This document shows, piece by piece, positions 34,799 through 45,049 of a stretch of DNA of 64,000 nucleotides. Position 1 is the stretch's first letter, and each line of letters opens with the position of its first letter. Position numbers and translations under genes: made by a program. Source of the DNA: Isoetes taiwanensis (lineage: Eukaryota > Streptophyta > Lycopodiopsida > Isoetales > Isoetaceae); contig JAJEKV010000050.1 in NCBI GenBank assembly GCA_021234155.1, positions 1,842,342 to 1,906,341 on the forward strand, given 5' to 3'. Below the pieces are notes generated by a model, which searched no databases, was not told the DNA's origin, and worked only from the letters and a program-made list of their open reading frames with translations.

Positions 34799-35223
34799 GA
34801 AGAAGCTTATGATCCTTGGGAAACCACCAATTAAACGGGCCTTGAATCTGTCTAAAAACTATAGACATAGACTAACCTAAACTACAACAATACAATCTAG
34901 AAAACCCATCTGAACACTGCTTACCGGAAACTATTAACTCAGACATGCCAAAGATGAGTCTGGCGCCATTATCCGAAACCCAAGCTTCTTAATGGTGAAG
35001 CTTATATCCAACCGAATATCTAATCCACAGTTCCAGTACTCGGAGAAGCTCGAACTCCCGATCATTGAATCGATGTGATCTGCCGATGCTTGAAGAGGGG
35101 CATATAATTAATTTTCACCGGTTTTTATAGTTTTCTTAGCCCTATGATGTGGAAATTGAAAGATCAGTGGACACTTAATTTAAGCTGAAAATGGCAACGC
35201 ACATAATTAATTTTCACCGGTTT
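34799..35223. other. Spacer with a short duplicated stretch
   Basis: No gene seen. The sequence TTTTCTTAGCCCTATG(A/G)TGTGG to about 35200 has a diverged copy at 39434-39510. The phrase TTAATTTTCACCGGTTTTT occurs at both 35108 and 35205. Confidence 0.5.
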
Positions 35224-35560
35224 TTGGGTTGCCCCTAGGGGGGCAAACCCTTGTTTATGTGGGTATGTGGGTATATCCAGGTATATGCCGGCATATGCCT
35301 AGCATATGCTGGTGACTGCTCCAAACTGGATGCTGCCTGTAAACTCTCGGTCATCCAGCCCAAATCTTCGCAGGCGTGGCTATGGCGCATGCCCCCCTTG
35401 TTTATGTGGGTATGTGGGTATATTCAGGTATATGCTAGCATATGCCTAGCATATCTTGGTGATCGCGCCCAAACCGGATCTTTGCCAGTAAACTCTCGGT
35501 CATCCAGCCCAAATCTTCGCAGGCGTGGCTATGGCGCAGCTCGACCCTTCTTCTTCTTCC
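35224..35560 (+). repeat. Hairpin-ended dispersed element with doubled interior
   Basis: Starts TTTTTGGGTTGCCCCTAGGG (5' hairpin GGGTTGCCCC/GGGGGGCAAACCC). A 147 bp internal unit, from TTGTTTATGTGGGTATGTGG to TGGCTATGGCGC, is present twice (35251 and 35398). The 3' hairpin found in the 39170 copy is missing. Only short frames, no protein domain. Confidence 0.8.
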
Positions 35561-36880
35561 AAGCCAGATTCTCTGTAAGGATAATAATGAGACGAACATT
35601 TTTAGCTTCAAATATAGGCGAATGGAAGATGGCAATCTGGCACAGCTTCCTCATACCGCCTCTGTTTTAGCCGTAATGCTTCCCCTGTTTTCGAATCAGA
35701 GCCTATTAACAAACACTAACCACCTTTTTAATCCTTGCATGCCGATCCAATTCTTGCATTTTCCCTTTGGATCATCACCATGCTCCCCTTTTCATGCCTA
35801 TTAGAACATGGAATGCAATCCTTGTGTATACAGAACTGAAGGCCTGGACAAGGCGATGGCAAAACTCAAGGGAAATTAGTTCCAGCTATGAAAGGTACTT
35901 ATTTTTTAGAGGCAATTTCCAGGGTGTTTTTGCTGCCAAGCATAGTATACATGACATGGTCAATTGCAAACGAGCTCCAGGCACTTTTTTAAAAATTCAA
36001 CTTACCATTTTTCTGCAGCTAATAGGCTTTATATGCTTCATTGTTTTGGAAGCTGTTGGGGTAACATTTTGACTTGCTTTGTACTTTGCACTCTATCTCT
36101 TTGTATTTGGCTTCTATCTTGATTTTGAACAGTGTCAACCAGATTCAATCTCTTTGCCATGTATTTTATGACGAGGCCATCTATTGTTTGGAGATATACG
36201 ATCTATAGGATCATTCAACTATCTTTATCGTTTTTATCTCTGTTGGGCTTGGGTGTAAGGATATTGTCTTATAGACAAGCATAGCAGAGCTGAGTCCATT
36301 ATGAAGCGTGGCAATTATCAAGAACAGAAGATAGTCTGAACCAGCCTTACATTTTTTCTGGGAAGCATTTATCGCATTGGACTGCAGCCTCCTAATCGTC
36401 CCTCAAGCTTTTAGTCACGTCCTGTATTAGCATGTGGATGGAGAACTGGTCATTGCAATGGCTCTACACCTTTCTTTGCTAGGCCATGCAGGTTGTGGTC
36501 AAAACATGGAATTGATAGCTGCTTTACAATGGCTAAGAAATGCTAACAGAGACCAATTTCTAAATTCTGGAGATTTTAAATTGTGGTGAACATTTTTAGA
36601 ATGTAGAGTTCTTGAAAGCAAGTTGCTTATATTGGAATCCATCTTTTCCTCAAGCCCATTTACTGCCCATTGCCATGACCCATCTAGTTTAGAACTATAA
36701 AACTCATCCATCTGCATATTTATAGAATGGTGCAATTACATTTTGTTTGCTTATTCATGCTCATTTTGCCTTTCTCCGACTTTTGCAACACTCAGAATCT
36801 TCTGTTCAATCTCTTTTGTTTTGGTGACCAAACTAATAGAGTTTTGGATGAGTAAGTTTAACTGGCAAAGTTTTGGTCAA
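35561..36880. other. No firmly supported gene
   Basis: A 101-codon plus-strand frame (35767-36072) has no recognised family. AACACTCAG at about 36787 precedes an open stretch with FCFGDQTNRVLDE and a GTAAGT donor, a possible small exon upstream of the EDM2-like pieces. Nothing else is convincing. Confidence 0.4.
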
Positions 36881-37034
36881 CAAGTTTGTGGCACGACATG
36901 TCCAGCCGAAGTTTATATGCAGTTGGTCCCTACATTCTGGTCTTACAGGTAACGTTTGCCATTCATTTTCATATCTTGGCCCGGTGCTTATTTAATTTAT
37001 TTCCCTTTGGGTGTGATATAGGCCAGTGTTCATT

Positions 37035-37410
37035 ATCAATGAACAAGAAGTTGTTCACATGCCCAATGCACAGATGCCTTAAATGTGGTGAAGTTGAGAG
37101 GTGGATAATGAAGATGATTGGCTTTATGTATGTCGGCGTAGGAGGTGTATCAAAGAGTAAGTCTTTTCAGTGGTAGTTAATGGTGGTACTTTGATAATCT
37201 AAGGATGTGAAACTGCACTATTTTTTGGTATACTATGTTTGTTGGAAGGCATGCATCATCAAGTGCAAGCATAATGTTATGCCATGGTATTTATACAGTT
37301 GAGCTCATTACATTTTTAGTGAGATCCATTTTGATGAAGACGATGAGGATATGGAGTGTGTGATAAGAGGTTGGAAACTGGTCAGCGCTCATTTCCTTTA
37401 TTGCATGTAA
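37035..37410 (+). pseudogene. EDM2-like PHD-region pieces
   Basis: Two plus-strand pieces match the layout of plant EDM2-type PHD proteins (nuclear chromatin factors that control alternative polyadenylation and silencing). First is KKLFTCPMHRCLKCGEVE (37040-37095), like the F.CP.H.C..C of the second PHD finger, then after a one-base shift EDDWLYVCRRRCIKE before GTAAGT. Second is SEIHFDEDDEDMECVIRGW (37315-37375), then a LYCM before GTAAGT, like the PREI.F...I.R.W..LL...LIYC region. The shift at about 37100 argues against function, unless it is a short unrecognised intron or an assembly error. Upstream and C-terminal parts were not found with confidence. Confidence 0.45.
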
Positions 37411-39169
37411 GTGGATCTATCACATTACGCTGGATGTAAAAAGAGGCAAGGGAAATGCACAAACATAATGGCGAAACCATCTTAGATTCCCTAGGCATCC
37501 AAAGCTGGATAAACAAAGTGAACATCGAACCTTTTATTTGGCCAGAGCTAGTCTGGATACATACATTGGCGATGGCATGAAATCCAGGCCTGGCAACTAT
37601 TTCAATGTGTTGCAGAAAGTCTACATTCCTCTGGCTTGGTTGTATCTTTGTGAGCGTTTGCAGGAGACTATAGATGGAGCTCGGCAAACATTTGATTGAA
37701 TGTCTGCATGTAATGCAATGATGCATATTGTATCTGAGCATGCTATTCTTTTGCTTCAATTAATAGAAAAGTAATGTATGGACATCAAGTGCACAAGAAA
37801 AGAAATTGTTGTGTAAAAAACCCAAGTATGTATTGTCCTTCCTCGGTCATTCAGCACGAATGTTTTGTGTGCCATCCACGATTGCAGGTGCCTACTGAAA
37901 TATGTGCCTTAGCTACAACTATTTAGCATCTATTTGTGTCTGTCAATCATAGATCAACCATTTACACGTTATATTCATTGAGTATCTTGCTACTTCCAAA
38001 GTAGAGTCGTGCTTGCCTGGCCTGCATCTACTTTATGTAATCTCTAGATTGATTGCACCAGAGCACTATCTAAAGAACTATCTTTTAGTTCGATATTACT
38101 CCTACAGGCAGCCTCACATGCTTCTTCAATAGTCCAATAGCAAAAGGTTTGACAGGATTTGAAAGTGGCCAATGTTCTTTGTTTGAATCTTGTGAAGCAT
38201 GAACTGCAGTATAATGTAATGTCAATTATAGACCTGTATTCTGAAATGATTTTTTCAGGCTTTCTATTTAAATACTCTGTAAATCGTAATTTGTTTGAAA
38301 AATACCTTTGGTTAATACTAGACGACCTGCATCTCTGGGATTAGAGGCATCATTTTGCTGATTCTATCATCTTTTATAAAATAGTACTCTCTGTAGCAAA
38401 CCTTTCACTGGCACAATGTCATAGGGTTTGCAAGCTATATGGCCCCAAACTTTGGATTGAATGATGGGATCTCGCTGCAACCTCAGTCGTTTCTCACCAC
38501 GTCTGGTCTCAGGCTAGTTAGCAACGAACAGGTCGAATCTGAAAAATTTACGAAGGATTTCTCATATTTCAATTCAAAATACGACTCCTGGATCATGGTC
38601 TGGGTTTTTAAGCCAAATCATTCCGGCGAGGATCGGTGCCCTTGATCATCTTGCTCCTGGGCAATCTGTTTTCCGCTTCGAAATTGCTTGGCGACTTAGG
38701 CTACCCGTACATAGTCTACCTTCTTTCTATTACTGTTATCTTTGCTTCATTAATACACACGTATCATTGAAGCCTCAAAGACATCACTTTTCCATGGTCT
38801 TTGGGAGTTGCATATATTTTTTATCTTTTATTTTTACGGCATAACTTCCATGGCAGCACTAAACGGATGTTTCTCATAGTGGTGCTTTCCTGGAGGGTTT
38901 TATATTGCGTGATTGTTGTTCTTTTCTTGCCATGACATTGTAGCCTCTAAGCTAATACTTATAGGAGCACTTTCTTCGACATGGATAAATACGTAAACCT
39001 TAAAATATGTATAGTATGATATGCCTTGCCCTATTATATGGATACTATGGTGCTATGATGGTACGCATGGGTGGGGAACTCCAATGTTAAAGATAGACAT
39101 GTGACATTCCTTAGTGCATTTGTTATGATGCTAGCTTAAATAAAAAGGCATTCCTTAACATTACATTTT
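37411..39169. other. No supported gene
   Basis: Frames at 37382-37759 (minus, 125 codons) and 38439-38645 (plus, 68 codons, with LQPQSFLTTSGLRLVS and YFNSKYDSWIMVWVF) look protein-like in composition, but I cannot place them. They could be remains of the gene that left the EDM2-like pieces just upstream. No splice-consistent model was found. Confidence 0.35.
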
Positions 39170-39432
39170 TGGGTTGCCCCTAGGGGGGCAAACCCTCGTT
39201 TACGTGGGTATGTGGGCATATCCAGGTATATGTCAACATATGCCTAGCATATGCTGGTGACTGCTCCAAACTGGCTGCTGCATGTAAACTCTCGGTCATC
39301 CAGCCCCATTCCTTCGCAGGCATATTCCAAGTATATGTCAGTATATACTCAAAAACATGACTTTGAAGTGTGATTTAAGCCATTTCACTCTCGAGTCACG
39401 GAGGGCAACCCTCCGTGCGCAGCACCTTGTTA
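39170..39432 (+). repeat. Hairpin-ended dispersed element, fullest copy
   Basis: Begins TTTGGGTTGCCCCTAGGGGG and ends with the perfect hairpin CACGGAGGG(CAA)CCCTCCGTG, then CGCAGCACCTTGTT. Both ends can fold, and GGGTTGCCC at the left is the complement of GGGCAACCC at the right. About 260 bp, non-coding. Other copies: 5515-5664, 11000-11164, 35224-35560, 54994-55076. Confidence 0.85.
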
Positions 39433-40058
39433 TAATTTTCTTAGCCCTATGGTGTGGAAATTGAAAGATGAATGGACACTATTAATTTTTAAGCTGAAAT
39501 GGCAAAGCAAATGGATAAGCTAGAATTCAAAGAAATGTCGTATCGGGGTTACGCAAGCCTACTAATCAAACGTGCTTTTGGATAGTTATTTTTATGTTTG
39601 TCATGTATGGCGGCATGGAAAGTGGGGAGATTATTCCAGAGGGCGCTGCAACCGACGAGAGTTGGGAGTGGGTCCTGGAATGATCGACCCATTTTTTCAT
39701 CCGCCACAACATGGCAACTGAGCGACCTGTTGAGCGGAATCATGTTGCCTCTTTCCATTCCGGAGGCGGAACCAGCGAGCCAATTGCCATGTTGTGGCAA
39801 GCAATCTAATGGATAAACAACTACATGAATTACCTTTTCATAAATGTCAATAAAACTTGCATTTGTTTGATAAGTAACTCGTCCTACTTTGATCAACTAG
39901 GAAGTAAAGAAATGTAGACCTATTGGTAGTAAAATTGTCCTTCTTGTGCAAAATAGATAAACTAGTTAAAATTGACGTGGTCAGAATAATTATTTGAATT
40001 ATTTGGTGTATACTAGGTTCATGTATACGTGAAATGGACACAAATAGATATGTAATTG
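39433..40058. other. Intergenic, short inverted repeat only
   Basis: Contains a perfect 15 nt inverted repeat, GCCACAACATGGCAA at 39703-39717 with its complement at 39784-39798. The overlapping 72- and 115-codon frames on the two strands have no recognised domains. Confidence 0.45.
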
Positions 40059-41042
40059 CTTAAAGGAAGGAAGGAAGGTATTTTTATCGTCCACGGAGAC
40101 CAATCGGTCTATGGGACCCAATATAAAAGCGCAGCAAGCAGATTACTACCCGGATTAAAAAACCCCTGCCTCGAAGGGTTTTCGAGGGAAAAACCGTGGC
40201 AGCAATCACCCTGCTGACAAACTGTCCTAATATATAAAATGCAAAAACACACAAATATATACACTCATGCACCGCACCCATAGTGCCTAATCAGTGGCAG
40301 CCAAAGGGGCAAAGGTGAGCTCTCGCAGTCCAAGATACCTCCCGATATACGACCCGGAGGCACGCGTCTTGACGGTGTGTTCATCAGCAAATGTAGGGGC
40401 AAGTCCGGCCGTACTAAGGGAGCGTATCTGGCCCGGATCTGACTGAACGTTGGGCAACTCTGGAAAGTGTGAGGTTCATCCTCAATGGCACCCGTTTGAC
40501 AGCACTGACAGAGCCTATCCTGGTGGGGCTCCCCAATCCACCTGCCCGTCTCGATGCGAAGATGGTGGGCACCTGTGCAAATGGAGGCAATGAGTCTGCG
40601 CTTTTTCAGGGGCAGCTGGGAACGCAGGTAGAGCTGTGGGCCCCGGGCTAACACGGGGTTGATGTGCTCCTTGTAATGGGCCGTTTTTGACCTGCTCTAG
40701 AGCTCCGGGGTCCCAGAGCTTGCCAAGGAAGCAAGCGTCCAGGTACTCCCACAGGCTGTCACGATCGGCCTCTGTGTCCACCTGCACGCACCTGTGCTCC
40801 TGCACGTTCCATCTGGCGAACCACTGATCTCTCTTACCCCTCCAACAGGCCCTGAGCCGCTGCGGGCCCATTGCCACAGCGTAAGCTAGGTGCGGGAGCC
40901 GAGCATCACCCATAGTAACCACTTTCTGAAAATAGACGATGTGTCTATCAAGGGCTGCCCGCTGAAAGCAAAGGAACATGTGAAAGTAATGGTGAATCGG
41001 TGATGACAGATGTGATGATATGTTAGAGAATGAGAGCAACAA
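40059..41042 (-). mobile_element. 5'-truncated LINE with TTCC tail
   Basis: On the minus strand, coding remains of ORF2 run from 41042 to about 40265 in two frames. One has WRGKRDQWFARWNVQEH. The other has LARGPQLYLRSQLPLKKRRL, IRTGAHHL-like TGAHHLRIETGRW and the C-x2-C...EDEPHTFQSC zinc-like motif that ends many LINE ORF2 proteins. A 3' untranslated end follows (GGGTCCCATAGACCGATTGG, then CGTGGACGATAAAAA) and a short TTCC-type tail at 40059-40079. RT core missing. The terminus is shared with 18270-18420 and 27780-27925. Confidence 0.85.
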
Positions 41043-41800
41043 TTATGTGCATAGTAACCTCATGGGTGGAGGAGGTTACCCATGGTAAATCCACAGGCAT
41101 TACCATGAACGACGACATCCACAATTGGCATTGATGTATGGGGCTGGCAATGGTTATCCACAGGTGACCTCCGACATCCAAGAGGCTGCAATGCATGACC
41201 TACGGGCCAAAGGATCAGACATAGCCATTTACAAAAACAAAGTTACTGCAAATAAACCAACAAGGTACTTTCCAGGAATTTCAAAGTCCGAGTGGGTTAC
41301 GCTTTGATATGGGGATCTAATGTCTTATCGTACACAAATATTTATCACATACAAATAAAGCAATCATTGCAATTGTTCTAATAAATTAGTCATAGTGCAA
41401 ATTATGTTCCCTAAATTGGCTTGTTGCAAATGCATGATCTAGTTATACACTGCCTCTATGACACCACATGTACCATATGATAGAAGGGAGACTTCATTTT
41501 ATAAGACAACTTTATTACATGCTCCAATCATGATAAACAAATTATGTTATTACACTTTCTGATTGGTCATGATAAACAAATTATGTTATTACACTTTCTT
41601 ATTTTGTGATTTGCCATGTGCAAACTAGGTCATTGACGATCCAATTGGAATATTTTATTGTGTTGTACATCTTGCACACATTTCCCCTTAGTAAAAAATA
41701 AATAAAAAAGATTGGCCCCGCGTATTTAGGTGGATACCAAGAAAATTTCAGAAATAATGCTCATGGGCTGATTTGTTGGGCCTAGGCCTATTTGCTCTTA
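41043..41800. other. Intergenic with one 39 bp tandem duplication
   Basis: TCATGATAAACAAATTATGT and the bases after it occur twice, from 41528 and from 41567 (period 39). A short CTATT run at 41803-41826 may be the last trace of a LINE tail. No gene seen. Confidence 0.5.
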
Positions 41801-41841
41801 AAAAACTATTCTATTCTATTCTATTCTTAAAAAACAAGATA

Positions 41842-43245
41842 TCACTTTTTATAAAGTGATGCTCTTGCGAGGGCTTTTTCAATAACAATCTCAAAGGCAT
41901 CTCTTGTTCTTGGATCATAGCTTTTATACCCTGGCTTTGCATAAACAATCATTGGAATGATCTCAACGATATTCTGTTGCATTGTTTTGATAACCTCTGC
42001 ATTAATGTGTGTTAAATACTCAACCACGTTGATGCTTCCATTGCTATTCAGTAATTGCTCTAAGGAATAGAAGATAGAGTAGGTGCTTCCGTTGGATGGA
42101 AGATGCCATATATATTGGTCATATGCTGAATGCTCTGAGAACAAGACCGGAATACACCCTGATAACATAGAGTCGAAGATCGCCTTACGAGTTGGAGTGT
42201 CGCCAGGAGGCATTAAACAAAAGGTCGACCGAAGGTAAAGAGAAGTCACTAAGTAGGGATTGTTAGCACAATCCATTTTGTCACATCTCAACATAGTGCA
42301 ATTGGAGGAATATTCACATTGTTCTTGCAAGAGATTTCTAAGTAAGGGGACGGACCCGTTGCCATGTCGAGGACCCCCTGAATAGGAGACTAGAACATCA
42401 CGCTTATAGCTGGAGATAGTATGTTGCCAATGTTGGATGTCTATGGGGGAAGAAGGATGGAATCCAGTGGGGTAAGGGATGGCAATTTCAGATTCCTGAT
42501 GAGACCAATAATTTCGTTCGGTGAGCACTTTAGTCACATTATGAAGCTCTGGAAAGGTGAGGATGGAGGTTCCCCAACCTGGACCATCTTGGTAGCGGAT
42601 AAAATTGGCAAAGTCAGATCCCACAACAAGAAGGTGATCCACACCGTGGTAGCGATGGAAGTATGGAGATGCAAGCAACCAACCAGTGAGCTTCTGACTC
42701 AGTCGATCACGGAGTTGCATATTATTATTAAAAAGATGGTCATGTAAATCTATAAGGGGGTAATATGGAATGTAAAAAAGGTTAGCCTGTTGGGGATCCA
42801 TAGTGCAACATGGATATGTCTTGAAACGCTCTCGAAAAATGACCTCTAGAGTGTATTGAAAAGTTTTATACCATGCATTCTCTGGCATGCTCTTCTGATT
42901 TTCGGCTGGTCCAAATCCACCATTGAGGAAATGCTGACATAACTCTTTGAGCGTGGATGGAGCATCTGAGTCATTACAAGATCGATAGACAAGACCATCA
43001 TTAAACTCGGATGGCAATGCATACACATATACTAACCTGCCCTCACAAGGAGAACTGGATCTAAAGATGCCCACCATATCGGTCACCTCATAATCCAACA
43101 AAAGCTCCACTACCACACAAAGAAGCATCGTGCCAAATACTACTAGTCTTACGAAGGAATGGAAACTCCAATTCCATTGCTTTGCTGCCCTCAACTTCAT
43201 CACAAGATGGTTGCTCATTTCATTTGAGGCATAGGATGATGGCAA
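41842..43245 (-). CDS. GT47 exostosin-family glycosyltransferase (MUR3-like)
   Basis: Intronless, 467 codons. A hydrophobic segment at residues about 31-50 after a basic, Trp-containing N-terminus marks a type II Golgi membrane protein. The exostosin domain follows: RLVYVYALPSEFN (70-82), AWYKTFQYTLE (124-134), QANLFYIPYYPL (153-164), DHLLVVGSDFANF (203-215), IAIPYPTGFHP (255-265) and the nucleotide-sugar-binding block FCLMPPGDTPTRKAIFDSML (342-361) with GCIPVLF. Spacing and the PPGD.P.R..FD block agree with the xyloglucan galactosyltransferase (MUR3/XLT2) branch of plant GT47 family A, which adds sugars to wall polysaccharide side chains. Exact acceptor and sugar cannot be told. The length is slightly below the usual 480-600 because the stem region is short. 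The first ATG is the only one ahead of the membrane segment by a usual distance; the ATG codons at residues 10 and 16 are alternatives. Confidence 0.93.
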   Translation of the reverse strand: MPSSYASNEMSNHLVMKLRAAKQWNWSFHSFVRLVVFGTMLLCVVVELLLDYEVTDMVGIFRSSSPCEGRLVYVYALPSEFNDGLVYRSCNDSDAPSTLKELCQHFLNGGFGPAENQKSMPENAWYKTFQYTLEVIFRERFKTYPCCTMDPQQANLFYIPYYPLIDLHDHLFNNNMQLRDRLSQKLTGWLLASPYFHRYHGVDHLLVVGSDFANFIRYQDGPGWGTSILTFPELHNVTKVLTERNYWSHQESEIAIPYPTGFHPSSPIDIQHWQHTISSYKRDVLVSYSGGPRHGNGSVPLLRNLLQEQCEYSSNCTMLRCDKMDCANNPYLVTSLYLRSTFCLMPPGDTPTRKAIFDSMLSGCIPVLFSEHSAYDQYIWHLPSNGSTYSIFYSLEQLLNSNGSINVVEYLTHINAEVIKTMQQNIVEIIPMIVYAKPGYKSYDPRTRDAFEIVIEKALARASLYKK

Positions 43246-45049
43246 AATAAGAAGTTTGGTTTGAAATTCTCCTAGTGAAAGCTAATTGACAAACGCAAGG
43301 AAGGCATCTTTTGTCTTTCATTTAATAAACTATTTAGTCAACTTGGCCCCTTCTTACTTGAAGTAGTCAGCACTTAATTGCGTGGCATGACACCATATAA
43401 ACTGACATGGTTTGCAAGACTATCTACAAACCACCAAAAATATGGGAGGATGTCACATCCTTGAAATAAGAAATGTCAAAAAGCAGATGTAACTTAGTAG
43501 TTCAGAAGCACTGAATCTAAGTTACTAGTAGTGTATAAAATAATTTACTAAAATCAATTAGTTGTATTCTACTAGTTTTTTATGTAAAATACTTCTGGAT
43601 GTCGTAAATGGCATGAATTTTATAGATTTCGCCACTAATATTAGTGGAATTAGTAAACATGACATACTTTATGGTATAGTAAATGGCATGAACTTTATGG
43701 TAGTGTGCGTCTTTGAGATGGGACGTTAATGTTAGGCACGATTGTCCCACATGATTAATGTAGACAACTGGTGCCTTTATGTCAAGCAATCTATGATTGT
43801 CCCACATGTTGATGTAACCCATCAACTACATAGGTAGGTGGTTGAACAAAAAATACGCAAACTTTATTTTTGCCAGGGCAAACCTTAGATGTTTGGAAAC
43901 AGTATTTTGGAAATAGTCAAGTATAAAGTAATTGAATAATGGTTTTAGTATAAAAAGGTATGGTAATGGCATTTTCCTAGCGACATTCATATTTATAGTT
44001 GAAATTAAAAGTTTTTTCTTCGCACATTTACACAAACACGGGTTGACACTTTGAAGCATTTTAAACTGTCCATGCTGCAAACCATGTAGGGTCACTATTG
44101 ACGTGGACCCTAAGATGGAAGCAATTTTTAATCACGACCATGAGAGATTAAATCAATCATCAGTTATTGCAATTTCTTCGTAACCCTGTCAAAAATATAA
44201 GTTAGGCATTTTTTCCCTACGATTTGATTTGCTTCCTACTGTTCATGCAATTTGATTCAGAGATAGATTAGGGCACTTCCTCATCATTTAGATGGCCATT
44301 CCATCACGATTCTATATTATATAACTAGTATAAACCTCGCCAGATATAGAGCATAGCCATTAGATTTCGATCACTTGGAGCATTCAGCATTGCGGAATAT
44401 TAAACTGGTTTCATGTTGTTTGTAGTGCAAGTGATCGCAAATGTTGAGAGATTCCTCATTTGTGTAAGCTTTTAAGAGTTTAACAATGGTGGTGTTTGAG
44501 GATTGGCAAGATACTTCTTAAGCAGTCTGTATAGATTAATCTAGGCTTCAGTTCCATTGGCATCAATTCATGGTTCGGCTCGCATACCGACATCCCCTTA
44601 TACCAATTCATGGTTCGGCTCAGATATACTAACCCCCAACTAAGAACAACAAGGGGATGCCTAGATTGATTCATGGAGCCGAACCAATCTCTAAAACAAT
44701 ATTTAGGGCATGGTTGACATCTACATTAATTAACTAGCTATAGAAACATCAAATTCTTGCATTATGAAGAGTATGCATTAGCTAAACTCAAAACTTGTAG
44801 ATTCCTATTCAAAGCAATCAAACCTGCTTTAAACTAGTTCTAGTTAATTTGAAGTTACCACTTCTCCTTCCCCTTTCTTTCTAGCAATGCAAAAATTTAA
44901 ATCACACCCCCCATAGATCGAATCACTCATATGAAAGAACCATTATCCGTTGAATATTTCTATTAAAATTTCTCTTCGCATGAATCTGCAAGATAGGAAA
45001 ATTGAACATCCTATTGTAAAGTCAGAAGATGCTTTGTTTCTTTTGATAT
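43246..45049. other. Intergenic, small repeats
   Basis: Holds three diverged copies of AAATGGCATGAA(C/T)TTTA near 43607-43700, two copies of GATTGTCCCACATG (43740 and 43795) and a 37 bp direct repeat with AATTCATGGTTCGGCTC (44565 and 44603). The promoter of the GT47 gene should lie at its left end (43246 rightwards), but I see no distinctive element. No other gene. Confidence 0.5.

Noticed and set aside
39703-39798. 15 nt perfect inverted repeat as a terminator or small-RNA hairpin
   Set aside because: The 66 nt loop and lack of nearby transcript make it weak; noted only as a repeat.
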